A DNA stretch of 64,000 nt from the NCBI RefSeq assembly GCF_900100085.1, contig NZ_FNEJ01000011.1, positions 1-64,000 of the forward strand. Direction: 5' to 3'. The notes below the pieces were generated by a model. It saw only the letters and a list, made by a program, of their open reading frames with translations. It made no database searches and was not told where the DNA came from. This stretch comes from Salipiger marinus. GTDB taxonomy: Bacteria > Pseudomonadota > Alphaproteobacteria > Rhodobacterales > Rhodobacteraceae. The position numbers and the translations under genes are program-made. Positions 55,334 to 64,000 of this stretch are shown here, piece after piece. Positions within the stretch are counted from its first letter, which is position 1, and the number at the start of each line of letters is the position of its first letter.

Positions 55334-56527
55334 CTAGCCCTGCTGGTGAACGGCGGAAATCTCGGCCCGCAGGATGCGGGCGATCTGCGCGCAGTCGTCA
55401 AGGCTGAAGGTCAGCGGCAGCCGCATGTCGAGGATGGCGGCAAGGATGCGGTCGGTGGCGGGCATGGGATCGGCGGGGGCATAGCGCCAGCTGTCATAAC
55501 GCGAGGTGAAGGCCACCGGTTCCGCAGCCCCGAACCATTTCAGCTCGACCCCGCGCGCGGCGCAGCGCGCCAGCAGCGCCTGCACCTTGGGCGCAGGCCA
55601 GTCCAGCACCAGCGCCTGAAAGGACGAGCCCACATAGGTTTCGGCGGCGGGCCGGTCGATCAGCCGCAGCCCCGGCGTGTCGCGCAGCCCCTGGTCCACC
55701 ACGCGGTAGCGGTCATTCCAGCGCGCGATCTGGTCGGGCAGTGCTGCCAGCTGCGGGCGCAGGATCGCCGCGCGCAGGTTGTCCATCCGGCCCGAGACAT
55801 TGGGGGTGAGGTATTTCAGCTCGGCAAAGGTTTCGGGCGGCGGGGCGGCAAGGTGCCGGTCGTAAAGCATGTAGCTGCCCGACAGCATCACCGCCCGCGC
55901 CGCAAGCTCGGCATCGTCGGTGACCAGCAGCCCGCCCTCGCCGCTGTTCATGTGCTTGTAGGTCTGGGTGGAATAGCAGCCGAGGATGCCGTGCCGCCCC
56001 GAGGCGGTGCCGTTCCAGCTGGCCCCCATGGTATGGGCGCAATCCTCGATCACGCGCACGCCCGCCGCATCGCACAGCGCCATGAGCCGGTCCATGTCGC
56101 AGATATGGCCGCGCATATGGCTGAGCATCAGCACCCGCGCCTGATCGAGCTTTGCCGCAAGATCGTCAAGGTCGATCACCAGCGCTTCGGTCACGCCCAC
56201 ATAGACGGGGCGCGCGCCGACGGCGGCAATCGCCCCCGGCACCGGTGCCAGGGTGAAGGCATTGGTCAGCACCGCATCCCCCGGCCCCACGCCAAGCGCA
56301 CGCAGCGCACATCCCAAGGCATAGCCGCCAGAGGCCACGGCCAGCGCATAGCGCGCGCCGGTGAAGGCGGCGAACTCCTGCTCCAGCAGGGCCGTCTCGG
56401 CGGTCTCGTCGGGGGCGGTGTTGTAACGGTGCAGGCGCCCGTGGCGCAGCACGTCCAGCGCCGCCGCGATCCCCTGTTCGGGGATGGGCTCCTGCTGGGT
56501 GAAGGATCCGGTGAAGCGTTCGGTCAT
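55334..56527 (-). CDS. DegT/DnrJ/EryC1/StrS-type aminotransferase family protein
   Basis: 397-residue PLP-dependent fold type I enzyme. Marks are AVASGGYALGCALRALGVGPGDAVL, VRVIEDCAHTMGASW and the PLP lysine in YSTQTYKHMNSGEGG. Then SYMLYDRHLAAPPPE and NVSGRMDNLRAAIL. These enzymes usually aminate keto sugars for cell-surface glycans or antibiotics; no sugar-pathway genes flank it, so the substrate is open. It stands alone between XdhC and gph. Confidence 0.85.
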   Translation of the reverse strand: MTERFTGSFTQQEPIPEQGIAAALDVLRHGRLHRYNTAPDETAETALLEQEFAAFTGARYALAVASGGYALGCALRALGVGPGDAVLTNAFTLAPVPGAIAAVGARPVYVGVTEALVIDLDDLAAKLDQARVLMLSHMRGHICDMDRLMALCDAAGVRVIEDCAHTMGASWNGTASGRHGILGCYSTQTYKHMNSGEGGLLVTDDAELAARAVMLSGSYMLYDRHLAAPPPETFAELKYLTPNVSGRMDNLRAAILRPQLAALPDQIARWNDRYRVVDQGLRDTPGLRLIDRPAAETYVGSSFQALVLDWPAPKVQALLARCAARGVELKWFGAAEPVAFTSRYDSWRYAPADPMPATDRILAAILDMRLPLTFSLDDCAQIARILRAEISAVHQQG

Positions 56528-56575
56528 GGCACAGTGATGCGCCCGCGCCCCGGGAAGGTCAACGGGGATCGCGGC

Positions 56576-57250
56576 TCAGCCGATCAGCCGCCGCACCTCC
56601 TCCGCCAGCGCGTCATATCCGGCGATCACCGCCTCGGGCGCCATGTCGCGCACCGCGTCGCCGCTGGGGCCGAACCCCACGAGGATGCAGGGCACCCCCG
56701 CCGCCTCGGCGGTGCGCCGGTCGGTCAGGGTGTCGCCGACCAGCAAGCTTTGCTCCACGTCGCCGCCCGCGCGGTCCACCGCCGCCACATAGGGCGCGGG
56801 ATCGGGCTTGCGCACCGGCAGCGTGTCCGCCCCCACCAGCGCGCCGAACAGATCGCGCACCCCCAGCCGGGTCAGCAGCACTTCGGCCAGCGCCTCGGGC
56901 TTGTTGGTGCAGACGCTGGTGCGGTAGCCTGCGGCACGCAGGGCGGTGACTGCCTCCCGCGCGCCGGGATAAAGCCGCGTGTGCAGGTCGATCTTTTCGG
57001 CATAAAAGGCCAGCAGGCGCGGATACCACTCTTCGAGCATCCGTTCGGCGGCGATCTGCTCGGCCAGCCCCTCGCGCTCCAGCCCCAGCCGCAGCATCGC
57101 CCGCCCGCCGTGAAAGGCGGTCAGCGCATCGCCCTCGGGGCAAAGCCGCGTGGCGATCCCCATTCCTTCGAAACAGGCATTGGCGGCGGCGATCAGATCG
57201 CCGCTTGTGTCCGCCAGCGTGCCGTCCAGATCGAATACAACCGTCCGCAT
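56576..57250 (-). CDS. gph: Phosphoglycolate phosphatase (HAD family)
   Basis: 224 residues. The nucleophile motif is VVFDLDGTLAD (Asp7, Asp9), with a helical cap, the lysine motif in VRKPDPAPY and LLVGDTLTDRRTAEAAG. It would hydrolyse 2-phosphoglycolate formed by Rubisco oxygenation or DNA repair. Related HAD phosphatases cannot be excluded. It diverges from glmU with 108 bases between starts. Confidence 0.85.
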   Translation of the reverse strand: MRTVVFDLDGTLADTSGDLIAAANACFEGMGIATRLCPEGDALTAFHGGRAMLRLGLEREGLAEQIAAERMLEEWYPRLLAFYAEKIDLHTRLYPGAREAVTALRAAGYRTSVCTNKPEALAEVLLTRLGVRDLFGALVGADTLPVRKPDPAPYVAAVDRAGGDVEQSLLVGDTLTDRRTAEAAGVPCILVGFGPSGDAVRDMAPEAVIAGYDALAEEVRRLIG

Positions 57251-57358
57251 GATCCCGTTCCCTGTCACAACCCGCAATCCAACGTGAAGCCGGATCACCT
57301 TGCCCCCTTGGCCCAAGCGGATAAAACGGGCGCAGGCAGAAGACAAACAGGAAACCAC

Positions 57359-58708
57359 ATGAGCATTGCGCTGATCCTCCTTGCTGCGGGCAAGGGCACC
57401 CGAATGGAGTCCGACCGTCCCAAGGTGCTGCACCCTCTGGCTCAGGCGCCGCTGCTCTGGCACGCGCTGCGCGCCGGGCAGACGCTGGATCCGGCGGCCT
57501 GCGTGGTGGTGGCCGGTCACGGCGCCGAGGAGGTGAGCGCCGCCACGCTGGAGTTCGCCCCGGAGGCGCAGGTGGTGATCCAGTCCGAACAGCTGGGCAC
57601 CGCCCATGCCGTGGCACAGGCCCGCGACGCGCTGAAAGATTTCGGCGGGGACGCGCTGGTGCTTTACGGCGACACGCCCTTCATCAGCGACACCACGCTG
57701 CAGACGATGATCGCGGCGCGCGCCACGCATGACGTGGTGGTGCTGGGCTTCGAGGCCGCCGATCCGGGCCGCTATGGCCGTCTGGTCACCCAAGGCGACG
57801 ATCTGCTGGAGATCGTGGAATACAAGGACGCGACCGAGGCGCAGCGCGCCATCTCGCTGTGCAATTCCGGGGTGCTGATCGCCGCGTCGGACACGCTGTT
57901 CGCGCTGGTCGATGCGGTGGGCAATGACAATGCGTCGGGCGAATATTACCTGACCGATGTGGTGGCGCTGGCCCGCGCGCGCGGCCTGTCGGCGGGCGTG
58001 GTGCGCTGCGACGAGGCGGAAACGCTGGGCATCAATTCCCGCGCCGAACTGCGCGCGGCAGAGGGGGTGTTCCAGACCCGCGCCCGCGCGGCACTGCTTG
58101 ACGACGGCGTGCTGATGACCGCCCCCGAGACGGTGCATCTGGCATGGGACACGGTGATCGGCCGCGACGCCGAGGTGGAACCCTATGTGGTCTTCGGCCC
58201 CGGCGTCACGGTGGAAACCGGCGCGCGCATCCGCGCCTTTTCGCATCTGGAGGGCTGCCATGTCAGCCGCGGCGCGGTGGTGGGCCCCTATGCCCGGCTC
58301 CGCCCGGGGGCGGAACTGGCCGAGGACGTGCATGTGGGCAATTTTGTCGAGGTCAAGAACGCCTATCTGGCCGAGGGGGTGAAGGCCAATCACCTGACCT
58401 ATCTTGGTGATGCCGATGTGGGCGAGCGCACCAATATCGGCGCGGGCACCGTCACCTGCAATTATGACGGCGTCTTCAAGCACCGCACCACCATCGGGCG
58501 CGACGCCTTCATCGGATCGGACACCATGCTGGTGGCGCCGGTCAGCGTGGGCGACGGCGCCATGACCGGCTCGGGCTCGGTCATCACCGAGGATGTGCCT
58601 GCGGGCGCGCTGGGGCTGGGACGGACAAGACAGGTGACGAAGCCGGGCTTCGCCACGCGGCTGCGCGACGCGCTGCGGGCGAAAAAAGCAAATATTGGCA
58701 AGGAGTAA
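57359..58708 (+). CDS. glmU: Bifunctional GlmU: GlcN-1-P acetyltransferase / UDP-GlcNAc pyrophosphorylase
   Basis: Makes UDP-GlcNAc for peptidoglycan and lipopolysaccharide. 449 residues. The N-terminal uridylyltransferase has LAAGKGTRMESDRPKVLHPL, ALVLYGDTPF and NSGVLIA. The C-terminal left-handed beta-helix has hexapeptide repeats and GAGTVTCNYDGVFKHRTTIG with acetyl-CoA-site residues. ACAGGAAACC precedes ATG 57359-57361. Its last codons carry AAGGAG, which serves as the ribosome site for glmS. Confidence 0.97.
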   Translation: MSIALILLAAGKGTRMESDRPKVLHPLAQAPLLWHALRAGQTLDPAACVVVAGHGAEEVSAATLEFAPEAQVVIQSEQLGTAHAVAQARDALKDFGGDALVLYGDTPFISDTTLQTMIAARATHDVVVLGFEAADPGRYGRLVTQGDDLLEIVEYKDATEAQRAISLCNSGVLIAASDTLFALVDAVGNDNASGEYYLTDVVALARARGLSAGVVRCDEAETLGINSRAELRAAEGVFQTRARAALLDDGVLMTAPETVHLAWDTVIGRDAEVEPYVVFGPGVTVETGARIRAFSHLEGCHVSRGAVVGPYARLRPGAELAEDVHVGNFVEVKNAYLAEGVKANHLTYLGDADVGERTNIGAGTVTCNYDGVFKHRTTIGRDAFIGSDTMLVAPVSVGDGAMTGSGSVITEDVPAGALGLGRTRQVTKPGFATRLRDALRAKKANIGKE

Positions 58709-58713
58709 ATCCC

Positions 58714-60531
58714 ATGTGCGGGATCATCGGCGTTCTGGGCGAACATGAGGTCGCCCCTATTCTGGTCGAGGCGCTGAAACGGCTGGAATATCGCGGCTAT
58801 GACAGCGCGGGCATCGCCACGGTGAATGGCGGGCGGCTCGACCGCCGCCGCGCCGTGGGCAAGCTGGTCAACCTGTCGGATCTGCTGGTGCACGAGCCGC
58901 TGGCGGGCAAGGCGGGGATCGGTCACACCCGCTGGGCCACCCATGGCGCGCCCACCACGCGCAACGCCCACCCGCATCGCGCGGGCCGGGTCTCGGTGGT
59001 GCATAACGGCATCATCGAGAATTTCCGCGACCTGCGCGCCGAACTGGGCGAGGCCGGTCTGCAGCCGGAAAGCGACACCGATACCGAAACCGTGGCCATG
59101 CTGGTCTGTCACCTGCTCGACAGCGGCAAGACCCCGGTCGAGGCGGCCCATGGCGCGCTGATGCGGCTGGAGGGCGCCTTTGCGCTGGCCTTCCTGTTCG
59201 AGGGCGAGGATGACCTGATCGTCGCCGCCCGCAAGGGGTCGCCGCTGGCGGTGGGCCATGGCGATGGCGAGATGTATGTGGGCTCGGACGCCATCGCGCT
59301 GGCGCCGCTGACCGACCGGATCACCTATCTGGAAGAAGGCGACTGGACCGTCATCACCCGCAAGGGCGCCGAGATCTTCGACATGGCGGGCCGTCGCGTC
59401 AATCGTGAGACCAAGCAGGTGTGGCTGGATGCCACCCGCGTCGACAAGGGCGGCTACAAGCATTTCATGGCCAAGGAAATCGCCGACCAGCCCGGCGTTC
59501 TGGCCGATGCGCTGGCCGCCTATCTGGATGGCGACGCCATCCTGCTGCCCGACCCCGGCATCGATTTCTCCAGGATCGAGCGGCTGACGCTGGTGGCCTG
59601 CGGCACCGCCTTCTACGCCTGCCTGACGGCGAAATACTGGTTCGAGAAGATGGCCCGCCTGCCGGTCGAGGTCGATGTCGCCTCGGAATTCCGCTACCGC
59701 GAGCCGCCCATCCTGCCCGGCACCGCCGCCGTTTTTGTCAGCCAGTCGGGAGAGACCGCCGACACATTGGCCGCCCTGCGCTACTGCCGCGACAAGGCCG
59801 ACACCATCCTGTCGGTGGTCAATGTGGAAACCAGTTCCATCGCGCGGGAAAGCGATCTGGCGCTGCCCATCCATGCGGGCATCGAGGTGGGCGTGGCCTC
59901 GACCAAGGCCTTCACCTGCCAGCTCAACGTGCTGCTGCTGCTGGCCATCACCGCCGCCTGCGCGCGGGGCCACATGTCGCAGGCCGAAAAGAGCCAGCTT
60001 CTGGCCGAACTGCGGGCGCTGCCGGGGCTCTTCAACGCGACGCTCGACCGGTCCGCCGATATCGAGGCCGCCGCCCGCAAGATCGCCGAGGCGCGGGACG
60101 TGCTGTTCCTTGGACGCGGGCTGATGTATCCTCTGGCCCTGGAAGGCGCGCTGAAACTCAAGGAAATCAGCTACATCCACGCCGAAGCTTATGCAAGCGG
60201 CGAGCTGAAACATGGCCCCATCGCGCTGATCGACAAGATGGTGCCGGTGATCGTGATGGCGCCGCGCGACGCGCTTTTCGACAAGACCGTGTCCAACATG
60301 CAGGAGGTCATGGCGCGCGGCGGCAAGGTCTGCCTGATCTCCGACGCGGCGGGGCTGGCGCAGGCGGGCGACGGCATCTGGCAGGGCATCACCCTGCCTG
60401 CGGTGGACGACCGGCTGGCGCCGCTGCTTTACGCCCTGCCCGCGCAGCTGCTGGCCTATCACGCGGCGGTGGCCAAGGGCACCGATGTGGACCAGCCGCG
60501 CAACCTTGCCAAATCGGTGACGGTCGAATGA
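58714..60531 (+). CDS. glmS: Glutamine--fructose-6-phosphate aminotransferase (isomerizing)
   Basis: First committed step of amino-sugar synthesis. 605 residues. The class II amidotransferase half begins MCGIIGVLG with nucleophile Cys2; GHTRWATHG and HNGIIENF are present. Two SIS sugar-binding domains follow (FVSQSGETADTLAALRYC, STKAFTCQL). The C-terminus DQPRNLAKSVTVE closes the active site. It starts five bases after glmU. No glmS ribozyme is seen or expected. Confidence 0.98.
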   Translation: MCGIIGVLGEHEVAPILVEALKRLEYRGYDSAGIATVNGGRLDRRRAVGKLVNLSDLLVHEPLAGKAGIGHTRWATHGAPTTRNAHPHRAGRVSVVHNGIIENFRDLRAELGEAGLQPESDTDTETVAMLVCHLLDSGKTPVEAAHGALMRLEGAFALAFLFEGEDDLIVAARKGSPLAVGHGDGEMYVGSDAIALAPLTDRITYLEEGDWTVITRKGAEIFDMAGRRVNRETKQVWLDATRVDKGGYKHFMAKEIADQPGVLADALAAYLDGDAILLPDPGIDFSRIERLTLVACGTAFYACLTAKYWFEKMARLPVEVDVASEFRYREPPILPGTAAVFVSQSGETADTLAALRYCRDKADTILSVVNVETSSIARESDLALPIHAGIEVGVASTKAFTCQLNVLLLLAITAACARGHMSQAEKSQLLAELRALPGLFNATLDRSADIEAAARKIAEARDVLFLGRGLMYPLALEGALKLKEISYIHAEAYASGELKHGPIALIDKMVPVIVMAPRDALFDKTVSNMQEVMARGGKVCLISDAAGLAQAGDGIWQGITLPAVDDRLAPLLYALPAQLLAYHAAVAKGTDVDQPRNLAKSVTVE

Positions 60532-60537
60532 CCCGCA

Positions 60538-60562
60538 GGCGGGGGCGGTCCGCGCCCCCGCC
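60538..60562 (+). other. Strong GC hairpin after glmS
   Basis: GGCGGGGGCG and CGCCCCCGCC form a perfect ten-base stem with a GTCCG loop, six bases after the glmS stop. No T tract follows; it may stabilise the 3' end or pause polymerase. Confidence 0.6.
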
Positions 60563-60701
60563 ACGCCCGGTGCCAAAAGCCCTGTCGCAGCAATTCCCCG
60601 CAAAATTCCGCAAAGCGCGCGCATTTCGCCTTATTCTGCGCGCAGCCTGATCGGCGCAGGCCACCTTTCCGGTCTGCGCGACACGGGACGGGGGATTTTG
60701 C

Positions 60702-61871
60702 ATGACCCGGAAGACCCAGCTGCACCAGCGCATCGCCTATTTTGAATCCCTGCGCGGGCTCGGCGCCACCTCCATCGTGCTCTACCATCTGGGCGGAGAC
60801 ACGGTGTTCATCGACAACAACCTTGTGAACAACGGTTGGATGATGCTGGATTTCTTCTTCATCCTCTCCGGCTGCGTCATTTCCTTTGCCTTCCTGCCCC
60901 AGATGGACCGGCCCGGCGGGGTGGTGCATTTCCTGTGGGGGCGGTTCCTGCGGGTCTATCCGCTGCATATCGTCATGCTGCTGGTCTTTGTCGGGCTGGA
61001 ACTGGTGAAATATGCGGGCACCCACTATGCGGGCATCGCCGCCGACACGCCCGCCTTTGCCGAAAACAACCTGAACAGTTTCCTGCACAACGTCTTCCTG
61101 ACCAATGTGCTGATGCTGGACCACATGACGTGGAACAAGCCCAGCTGGTCGGTGGCCGCCGAATTCTGGGCCTACGGGCTGTTTGCGCTGGCAGCTTACG
61201 CGCTGCGCGGGCACAGGCCGCTGTTCCTCGGGGTCTGTGCGCTGATCGCGGCGGGGGCCTTCGCCTATCTGACGCAGCACACGATGGACAGCGCCTATGG
61301 CATGGCGCGCTGTCTGTGGGGGTTCTTTCTGGGGGTGCTGCTGGCGGCGCTTCTGGACAGCGGGCGGGTGCGCCTGTCGGTGCCGATGCTGCATGTGATC
61401 TGCATCTGCGTCGCGGCGATCCTGCTGACCGGACCATGGCCGCATGACCATGGCTGGAGCGTGCTCTTCACCTCGGTCTATTTCATGCTGCTGCTGGCGC
61501 TGTTCGCCTCGCCCGAGGACACGGTGGTCAAGCGCGTGCTCAGCCATCCGTTCCTTGTCCGGCTGGGCACGGTCAGCTTCGGCATCTACCTGATCCATTC
61601 CGCCGTGTGGTGGGTGCTGGCACAGGCGGCGCGGGTGGTGGTCAAGCTGGTGCCCGGGCTGGTTCAGCCGGGGCAGGACGCGCTGGAAAGCGCGCTTGTG
61701 TCCAATGTGCTGCTGCTGATCGGCCTGCCGCTGATCTATCTGCTGGCCGAACTCAGCTACCGCTGGTTCGAAAAGCCGATCTACGACCTGCGCTTCCGCC
61801 AGCCGCGCTGGGTGGCCGAGCTTGACCGCCGGGCAGAGGCGCAGGTGACGCCGCCTCAGCCGCCCGCGTAA
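60702..61871 (+). CDS. Acyltransferase-3 family membrane protein
   Basis: 389 residues with about ten hydrophobic helices. Family marks are YFESLRGLGATSIVLYHL (including the histidine), LDFFFILSG, RFLRVYPLHI and NKPSWSVAAEFWAYG, with a late TVSFGIYLIHSAVWW. These enzymes O-acylate sugars of surface polysaccharides, lipids or peptidoglycan. The acceptor is unknown. The gene follows glmU-glmS by 170 bases and may have its own promoter. Its stop overlaps the convergent lipoprotein gene by 16 bases. Confidence 0.88.
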   Translation: MTRKTQLHQRIAYFESLRGLGATSIVLYHLGGDTVFIDNNLVNNGWMMLDFFFILSGCVISFAFLPQMDRPGGVVHFLWGRFLRVYPLHIVMLLVFVGLELVKYAGTHYAGIAADTPAFAENNLNSFLHNVFLTNVLMLDHMTWNKPSWSVAAEFWAYGLFALAAYALRGHRPLFLGVCALIAAGAFAYLTQHTMDSAYGMARCLWGFFLGVLLAALLDSGRVRLSVPMLHVICICVAAILLTGPWPHDHGWSVLFTSVYFMLLLALFASPEDTVVKRVLSHPFLVRLGTVSFGIYLIHSAVWWVLAQAARVVVKLVPGLVQPGQDALESALVSNVLLLIGLPLIYLLAELSYRWFEKPIYDLRFRQPRWVAELDRRAEAQVTPPQPPA

Positions 61872-62332
61872 ACCTCGACCGTGGGCAGGTCGGTCAGGTC
61901 GGCGCCAAGCACCCGCATCGCCGACAGCGAGATGCGGCTGCCGCCCGAAGCGGGTCCGTCGATGGGCCGCAGATCGACCCGCGCCCATTTGTTGGTGCCC
62001 GGATGCAGCACGCGGCCCGTGGCGGGGGCGCTGACCAGCGGCGTCTCCAGCCAGAAGCCCGGCTGCGACGGATCCCCCAGCGAGGCGACGGTGCTGCCCA
62101 GCATCTCGCCCTGCACCGAAGGCGCGGCACTGGCGGCACTGCGGTCCTCGGCACTGGCGGTGTCGAACTGGTCGGCGGTGCGGGCACCCGCTGCCGGGGC
62201 GGGCGCTTCGGGCCGCGCCTCGGGGCGCGGTGCGGTGGTCACGGCGGCACTGTCCTGCTGCGGACCCGTGTCAAAGGGCAGCTGGCTGCAGGCCGACAGA
62301 AGAAGGACGGTGGGGACAAGAAACGCTTTCAT
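61856..62332 (-). CDS. Hypothetical lipoprotein
   Basis: 158 residues. Lipobox FLVPTVLLLSAC (Cys15), then a Pro/Ala/Glu-rich spacer to about residue 70. The folded part contains MLGSTVASLGDPSQPGFWLE, RVLHPGTNKWARVDLRP and SRISLSAMRVLGADLTDLP. I recall this domain from other Rhodobacteraceae without a defined function. It lies convergent to the acyltransferase and divergent from moaA. Confidence 0.75.
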   Translation of the reverse strand: MKAFLVPTVLLLSACSQLPFDTGPQQDSAAVTTAPRPEARPEAPAPAAGARTADQFDTASAEDRSAASAAPSVQGEMLGSTVASLGDPSQPGFWLETPLVSAPATGRVLHPGTNKWARVDLRPIDGPASGGSRISLSAMRVLGADLTDLPTVEVYAGG

Positions 62333-62415
62333 GCCGCAACCCTAGGACCATTGTCCCAAGCTGACAATGCGCAGATGGCTTGTGACGCGGCGGGAACGCG
62401 CCTACATTCCCTGAC

Positions 62416-63420
62416 ATGACCCCGCTCATAGATCCCTTCCTTCGCCCGATTTCCTACCTGCGCGTTTCCGTGACGGACCGGTGCGATTTCCGCTGTGTCT
62501 ACTGCATGTCGGAAAACATGACCTTTCTGCCCAAAAAAGACCTGCTGACGCTGGAAGAGCTGGACCGGCTCTGTTCCAGCTTCGTGCGGCTTGGCGTGGA
62601 AAAACTGCGCATCACCGGGGGCGAGCCTCTGGTGCGGCGCGACATCATGACGTTTTTCCGCGCCATGACCCGGCATCTGGACAGCGGCGCGCTGAAGGAG
62701 CTGACCGTCACCACCAATGGCTCGCAGCTGGAACGCTTCGCGCAGCCGCTTTGGGATGCGGGCGTGCGGCGGATCAATGTCTCACTCGATACGCTGGACG
62801 AGAAGAAATTCGCCGACATCACCCGCTGGGGCCGTCTGCCGCAGGTGCTGCGCGGCATCGACGCGGCGCAGGCGGCGGGCCTGCGGGTCAAGCTGAACGC
62901 CGTCGCGCTGAAGGGCTTCAACGAGGACGAGCTGTTCAGCATGACGGAATGGTGCGCCAGCCGGAACATCGACCTGACATGGATCGAGGTCATGCCCATG
63001 GGGGACATCGGCAACGAGGACCGGCTGGGGCAATACTGGCCGCTGAAGGAGCTGCGCGCCACGCTGGGCCAGCAGTATACGCTTACCGATCTGGCAGAGC
63101 GCACGGGCGGGCCTGCGCGGTATGTCCGGCTGGAAGAGACCGGGCAGAAGATCGGCTTCATCACGCCGCTCACCCATAATTTCTGCGAAAGCTGCAACCG
63201 GGTGCGGCTGACCTGCACCGGCGAGCTGTTCATGTGTCTGGGGCAGGAAGACAATGCCGACCTGCGCGCGCCGCTGCGCAACCATCCCGGCAGCGATGAC
63301 GTGCTGGAACAGACGATCCGCGACGCCATCGCCCGCAAGCCCAAGGGCCATGATTTCGACTATTCGCGGCAGGCCGTCGATGGCCGCGTCTCCCGCCACA
63401 TGAGCCATACCGGCGGCTGA
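62416..63420 (+). CDS. moaA: GTP 3',8-cyclase MoaA
   Basis: Radical-SAM enzyme that starts molybdenum-cofactor synthesis from GTP. 334 residues. The SAM cluster motif is CDFRCVYC. The C-terminal substrate cluster uses [12 protein letters not shown] and a later cysteine in LFMCLGQED. The chain ends in the conserved GG (SHTGG). The XdhC and molybdopterin-binding genes at 53-55 kb depend on the same cofactor. Confidence 0.97.
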   Translation: MTPLIDPFLRPISYLRVSVTDRCDFRCVYCMSENMTFLPKKDLLTLEELDRLCSSFVRLGVEKLRITGGEPLVRRDIMTFFRAMTRHLDSGALKELTVTTNGSQLERFAQPLWDAGVRRINVSLDTLDEKKFADITRWGRLPQVLRGIDAAQAAGLRVKLNAVALKGFNEDELFSMTEWCASRNIDLTWIEVMPMGDIGNEDRLGQYWPLKELRATLGQQYTLTDLAERTGGPARYVRLEETGQKIGFITPLTHNFCESCNRVRLTCTGELFMCLGQEDNADLRAPLRNHPGSDDVLEQTIRDAIARKPKGHDFDYSRQAVDGRVSRHMSHTGG

Positions 63421-63446
63421 TCCGCAGCGCCTGTCCCGGACAGCAG

Positions 63447-63478
63447 AACGCCCCCGCAGAGGCTGCGGGGGCGTTTTT
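63447..63478 (+). terminator. Terminator after moaA
   Basis: AACGCCCCCGCAG pairs with CTGCGGGGGCGTT around a three-base loop; TTTTT follows. No moa genes are therefore expected in the same transcript downstream. Confidence 0.93.
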
Positions 63479-63495
63479 CTGTGCTATGCTGGCGG

Positions 63496-64000
63496 TCAGC
63501 TGCGCGGCTGCAGCAGCGGGGTGATGCGGCGCACGGCGGCGCGGCGGTTGGCGCGTTCATCCGCCTGCGTTTCCACCGCCAGATCACTTTCGCCATAGCC
63601 CTGCAGCACCATGTTTTCCGGCGGCACGTCGAAATATTCGCTCAGCGCCAGCGCCACGGATTCGGCGCGCCGGTCCGACAGCGCAAGGTTATAGGCCTCG
63701 CCGCCGGTGGCATCGGTATGGCCTTCGATCAGAAACACCTCGCCGGGGTTCTGCAGGATGATCTCGCGCATGGCATTGCCCAGCGACACCAGCGCCTGCG
63801 CTTCCTCGGGACGGATCGCGGCGGAATTGGTGGCAAACTGCACCGTGTCCACCGAAATCTCGGGCACCAGATGGCGCACGCGGTCGATGTTGCGGATCTG
63901 GTTCAGCGAGAAGCTGCGCCCGGCATCCTGCCCCTGACGGGTGGCAAGGGCTGCGGCCAGATCCTGTTCCTGCACGTCGCGGAAATTGATCCGGGCGGGT
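63496..64000 (-). CDS. OmpA family protein (N-terminus beyond the window)
   Basis: At least 167 residues. The C-terminal OmpA peptidoglycan-binding domain is complete: VDTVQFATNSAAIRPEEAQA, FLIEGHTDATGGEAYNLALS and DRRAESVALALSEYF, ending with ERANRRAAVRRI. The frame continues unbroken past the window edge (INFRDVQEQDLAAALA), so the GTG at 63975 is unlikely to be the true start. It should tether the outer envelope to peptidoglycan. Confidence 0.88.
   Translation of the reverse strand, partial: PARINFRDVQEQDLAAALATRQGQDAGRSFSLNQIRNIDRVRHLVPEISVDTVQFATNSAAIRPEEAQALVSLGNAMREIILQNPGEVFLIEGHTDATGGEAYNLALSDRRAESVALALSEYFDVPPENMVLQGYGESDLAVETQADERANRRAAVRRITPLLQPRS

Noticed and set aside
54116-57358. 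Very long open frame on the plus strand that runs into glmU
   Set aside because: It is antisense to the molybdopterin-binding, XdhC, DegT and gph genes, which have clear family motifs. High GC removes stop codons. The translation is His/Arg/Pro-rich without domain character; glmU itself starts at 57359.
60459-61988. Minus-strand open frame with the peptide HSTVTDLARLRG
   Set aside because: This peptide arises from reading the 3' end of glmS backwards (DQPRNLAKSVTVE). The frame is antisense to glmS and the acyltransferase.

Overview
This is one continuous, GC-rich, tightly packed stretch of chromosome from an alphaproteobacterium, almost certainly a member of the Rhodobacteraceae. The evidence is gene content: a nuo operon with DUF5333, DUF5337 and small lipoprotein genes between the subunits; the divergent DUF3553/chpT pair; a DksA with a single zinc-site cysteine; olsB-olsA ornithine-lipid genes; and the DUF2849-cysI-cysH-DUF934-fpr sulfur block beside an Lrp-type regulator. 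I see no prophage, transposase, integrase, CRISPR array, secretion system or defence island. Nearly everything is recognisable core metabolism, and I do not claim a new multi-gene system.

Layout. 1-6.1 kb: ornithine-lipid synthesis (olsB-olsA), DUF3553 and the phosphotransferase chpT, then obgE-proB-proA (ribosome GTPase and proline synthesis). 6.2-8.2 kb: tRNA-Asp, a small orphan protein and a membrane-anchored LytTR regulator. 8.3-10 kb: two Fe-S assembly genes and tpiA. 10-13.2 kb: birA-coaX-rnj, read leftward. 13.3-31 kb: the complete 14-subunit complex I operon (nuoA to nuoN, all leftward) with six extra small genes between the subunits. 31.4-40.2 kb: leucine catabolism (liuA, then liuB-ASCH-liuD-GST-liuE-liuC), which takes isovaleryl-CoA to acetoacetate plus acetyl-CoA. 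It is interrupted by a rightward ompW with an Fnr-type box. 40.3-46.8 kb: single genes (PNPOx-like protein, CreA, FAD monooxygenase, dksA, MoxR ATPase, DEAD-box helicase, OsmC, SelW-like protein). 46.8-51.6 kb: Lrp regulator divergent from the assimilatory APS/sulfite reduction operon. 51.6-53.2 kb: a helical alanine-rich membrane protein and infC. 53.3-57.3 kb: a molybdopterin-binding protein with XdhC, a DegT-type aminotransferase and a phosphoglycolate phosphatase. 57.4-60.5 kb: glmU-glmS. 60.7-64 kb: acyltransferase-3, a lipoprotein, moaA and a truncated OmpA-family gene.

Gene organisation. Many neighbours are joined by ATGA stop/start overlaps (olsB/olsA, coaX/rnj, nuoI/CMD/nuoJ, nuoF/lipoprotein, liuD/GST/liuE, cysH/DUF934, XdhC/MPT-binding), so the small unknown genes at these junctions are probably made together with their enzyme neighbours. 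Rho-independent terminators follow tpiA, nuoN, osmC, infC, moaA and the alanine-rich gene.

Points most worth a second look: the in-frame AUA start of infC; the extra genes of the nuo operon, especially a cysteine-free carboxymuconolactone-decarboxylase-like protein coupled to nuoI and nuoJ; a NuoE with a long linker and a helix-hairpin-helix-like tail; two similarly built palindromes between nuoC and nuoD; the Fnr box at ompW; a perfect palindromic operator candidate upstream of liuA; and two copies of an intergenic GC-hairpin repeat.
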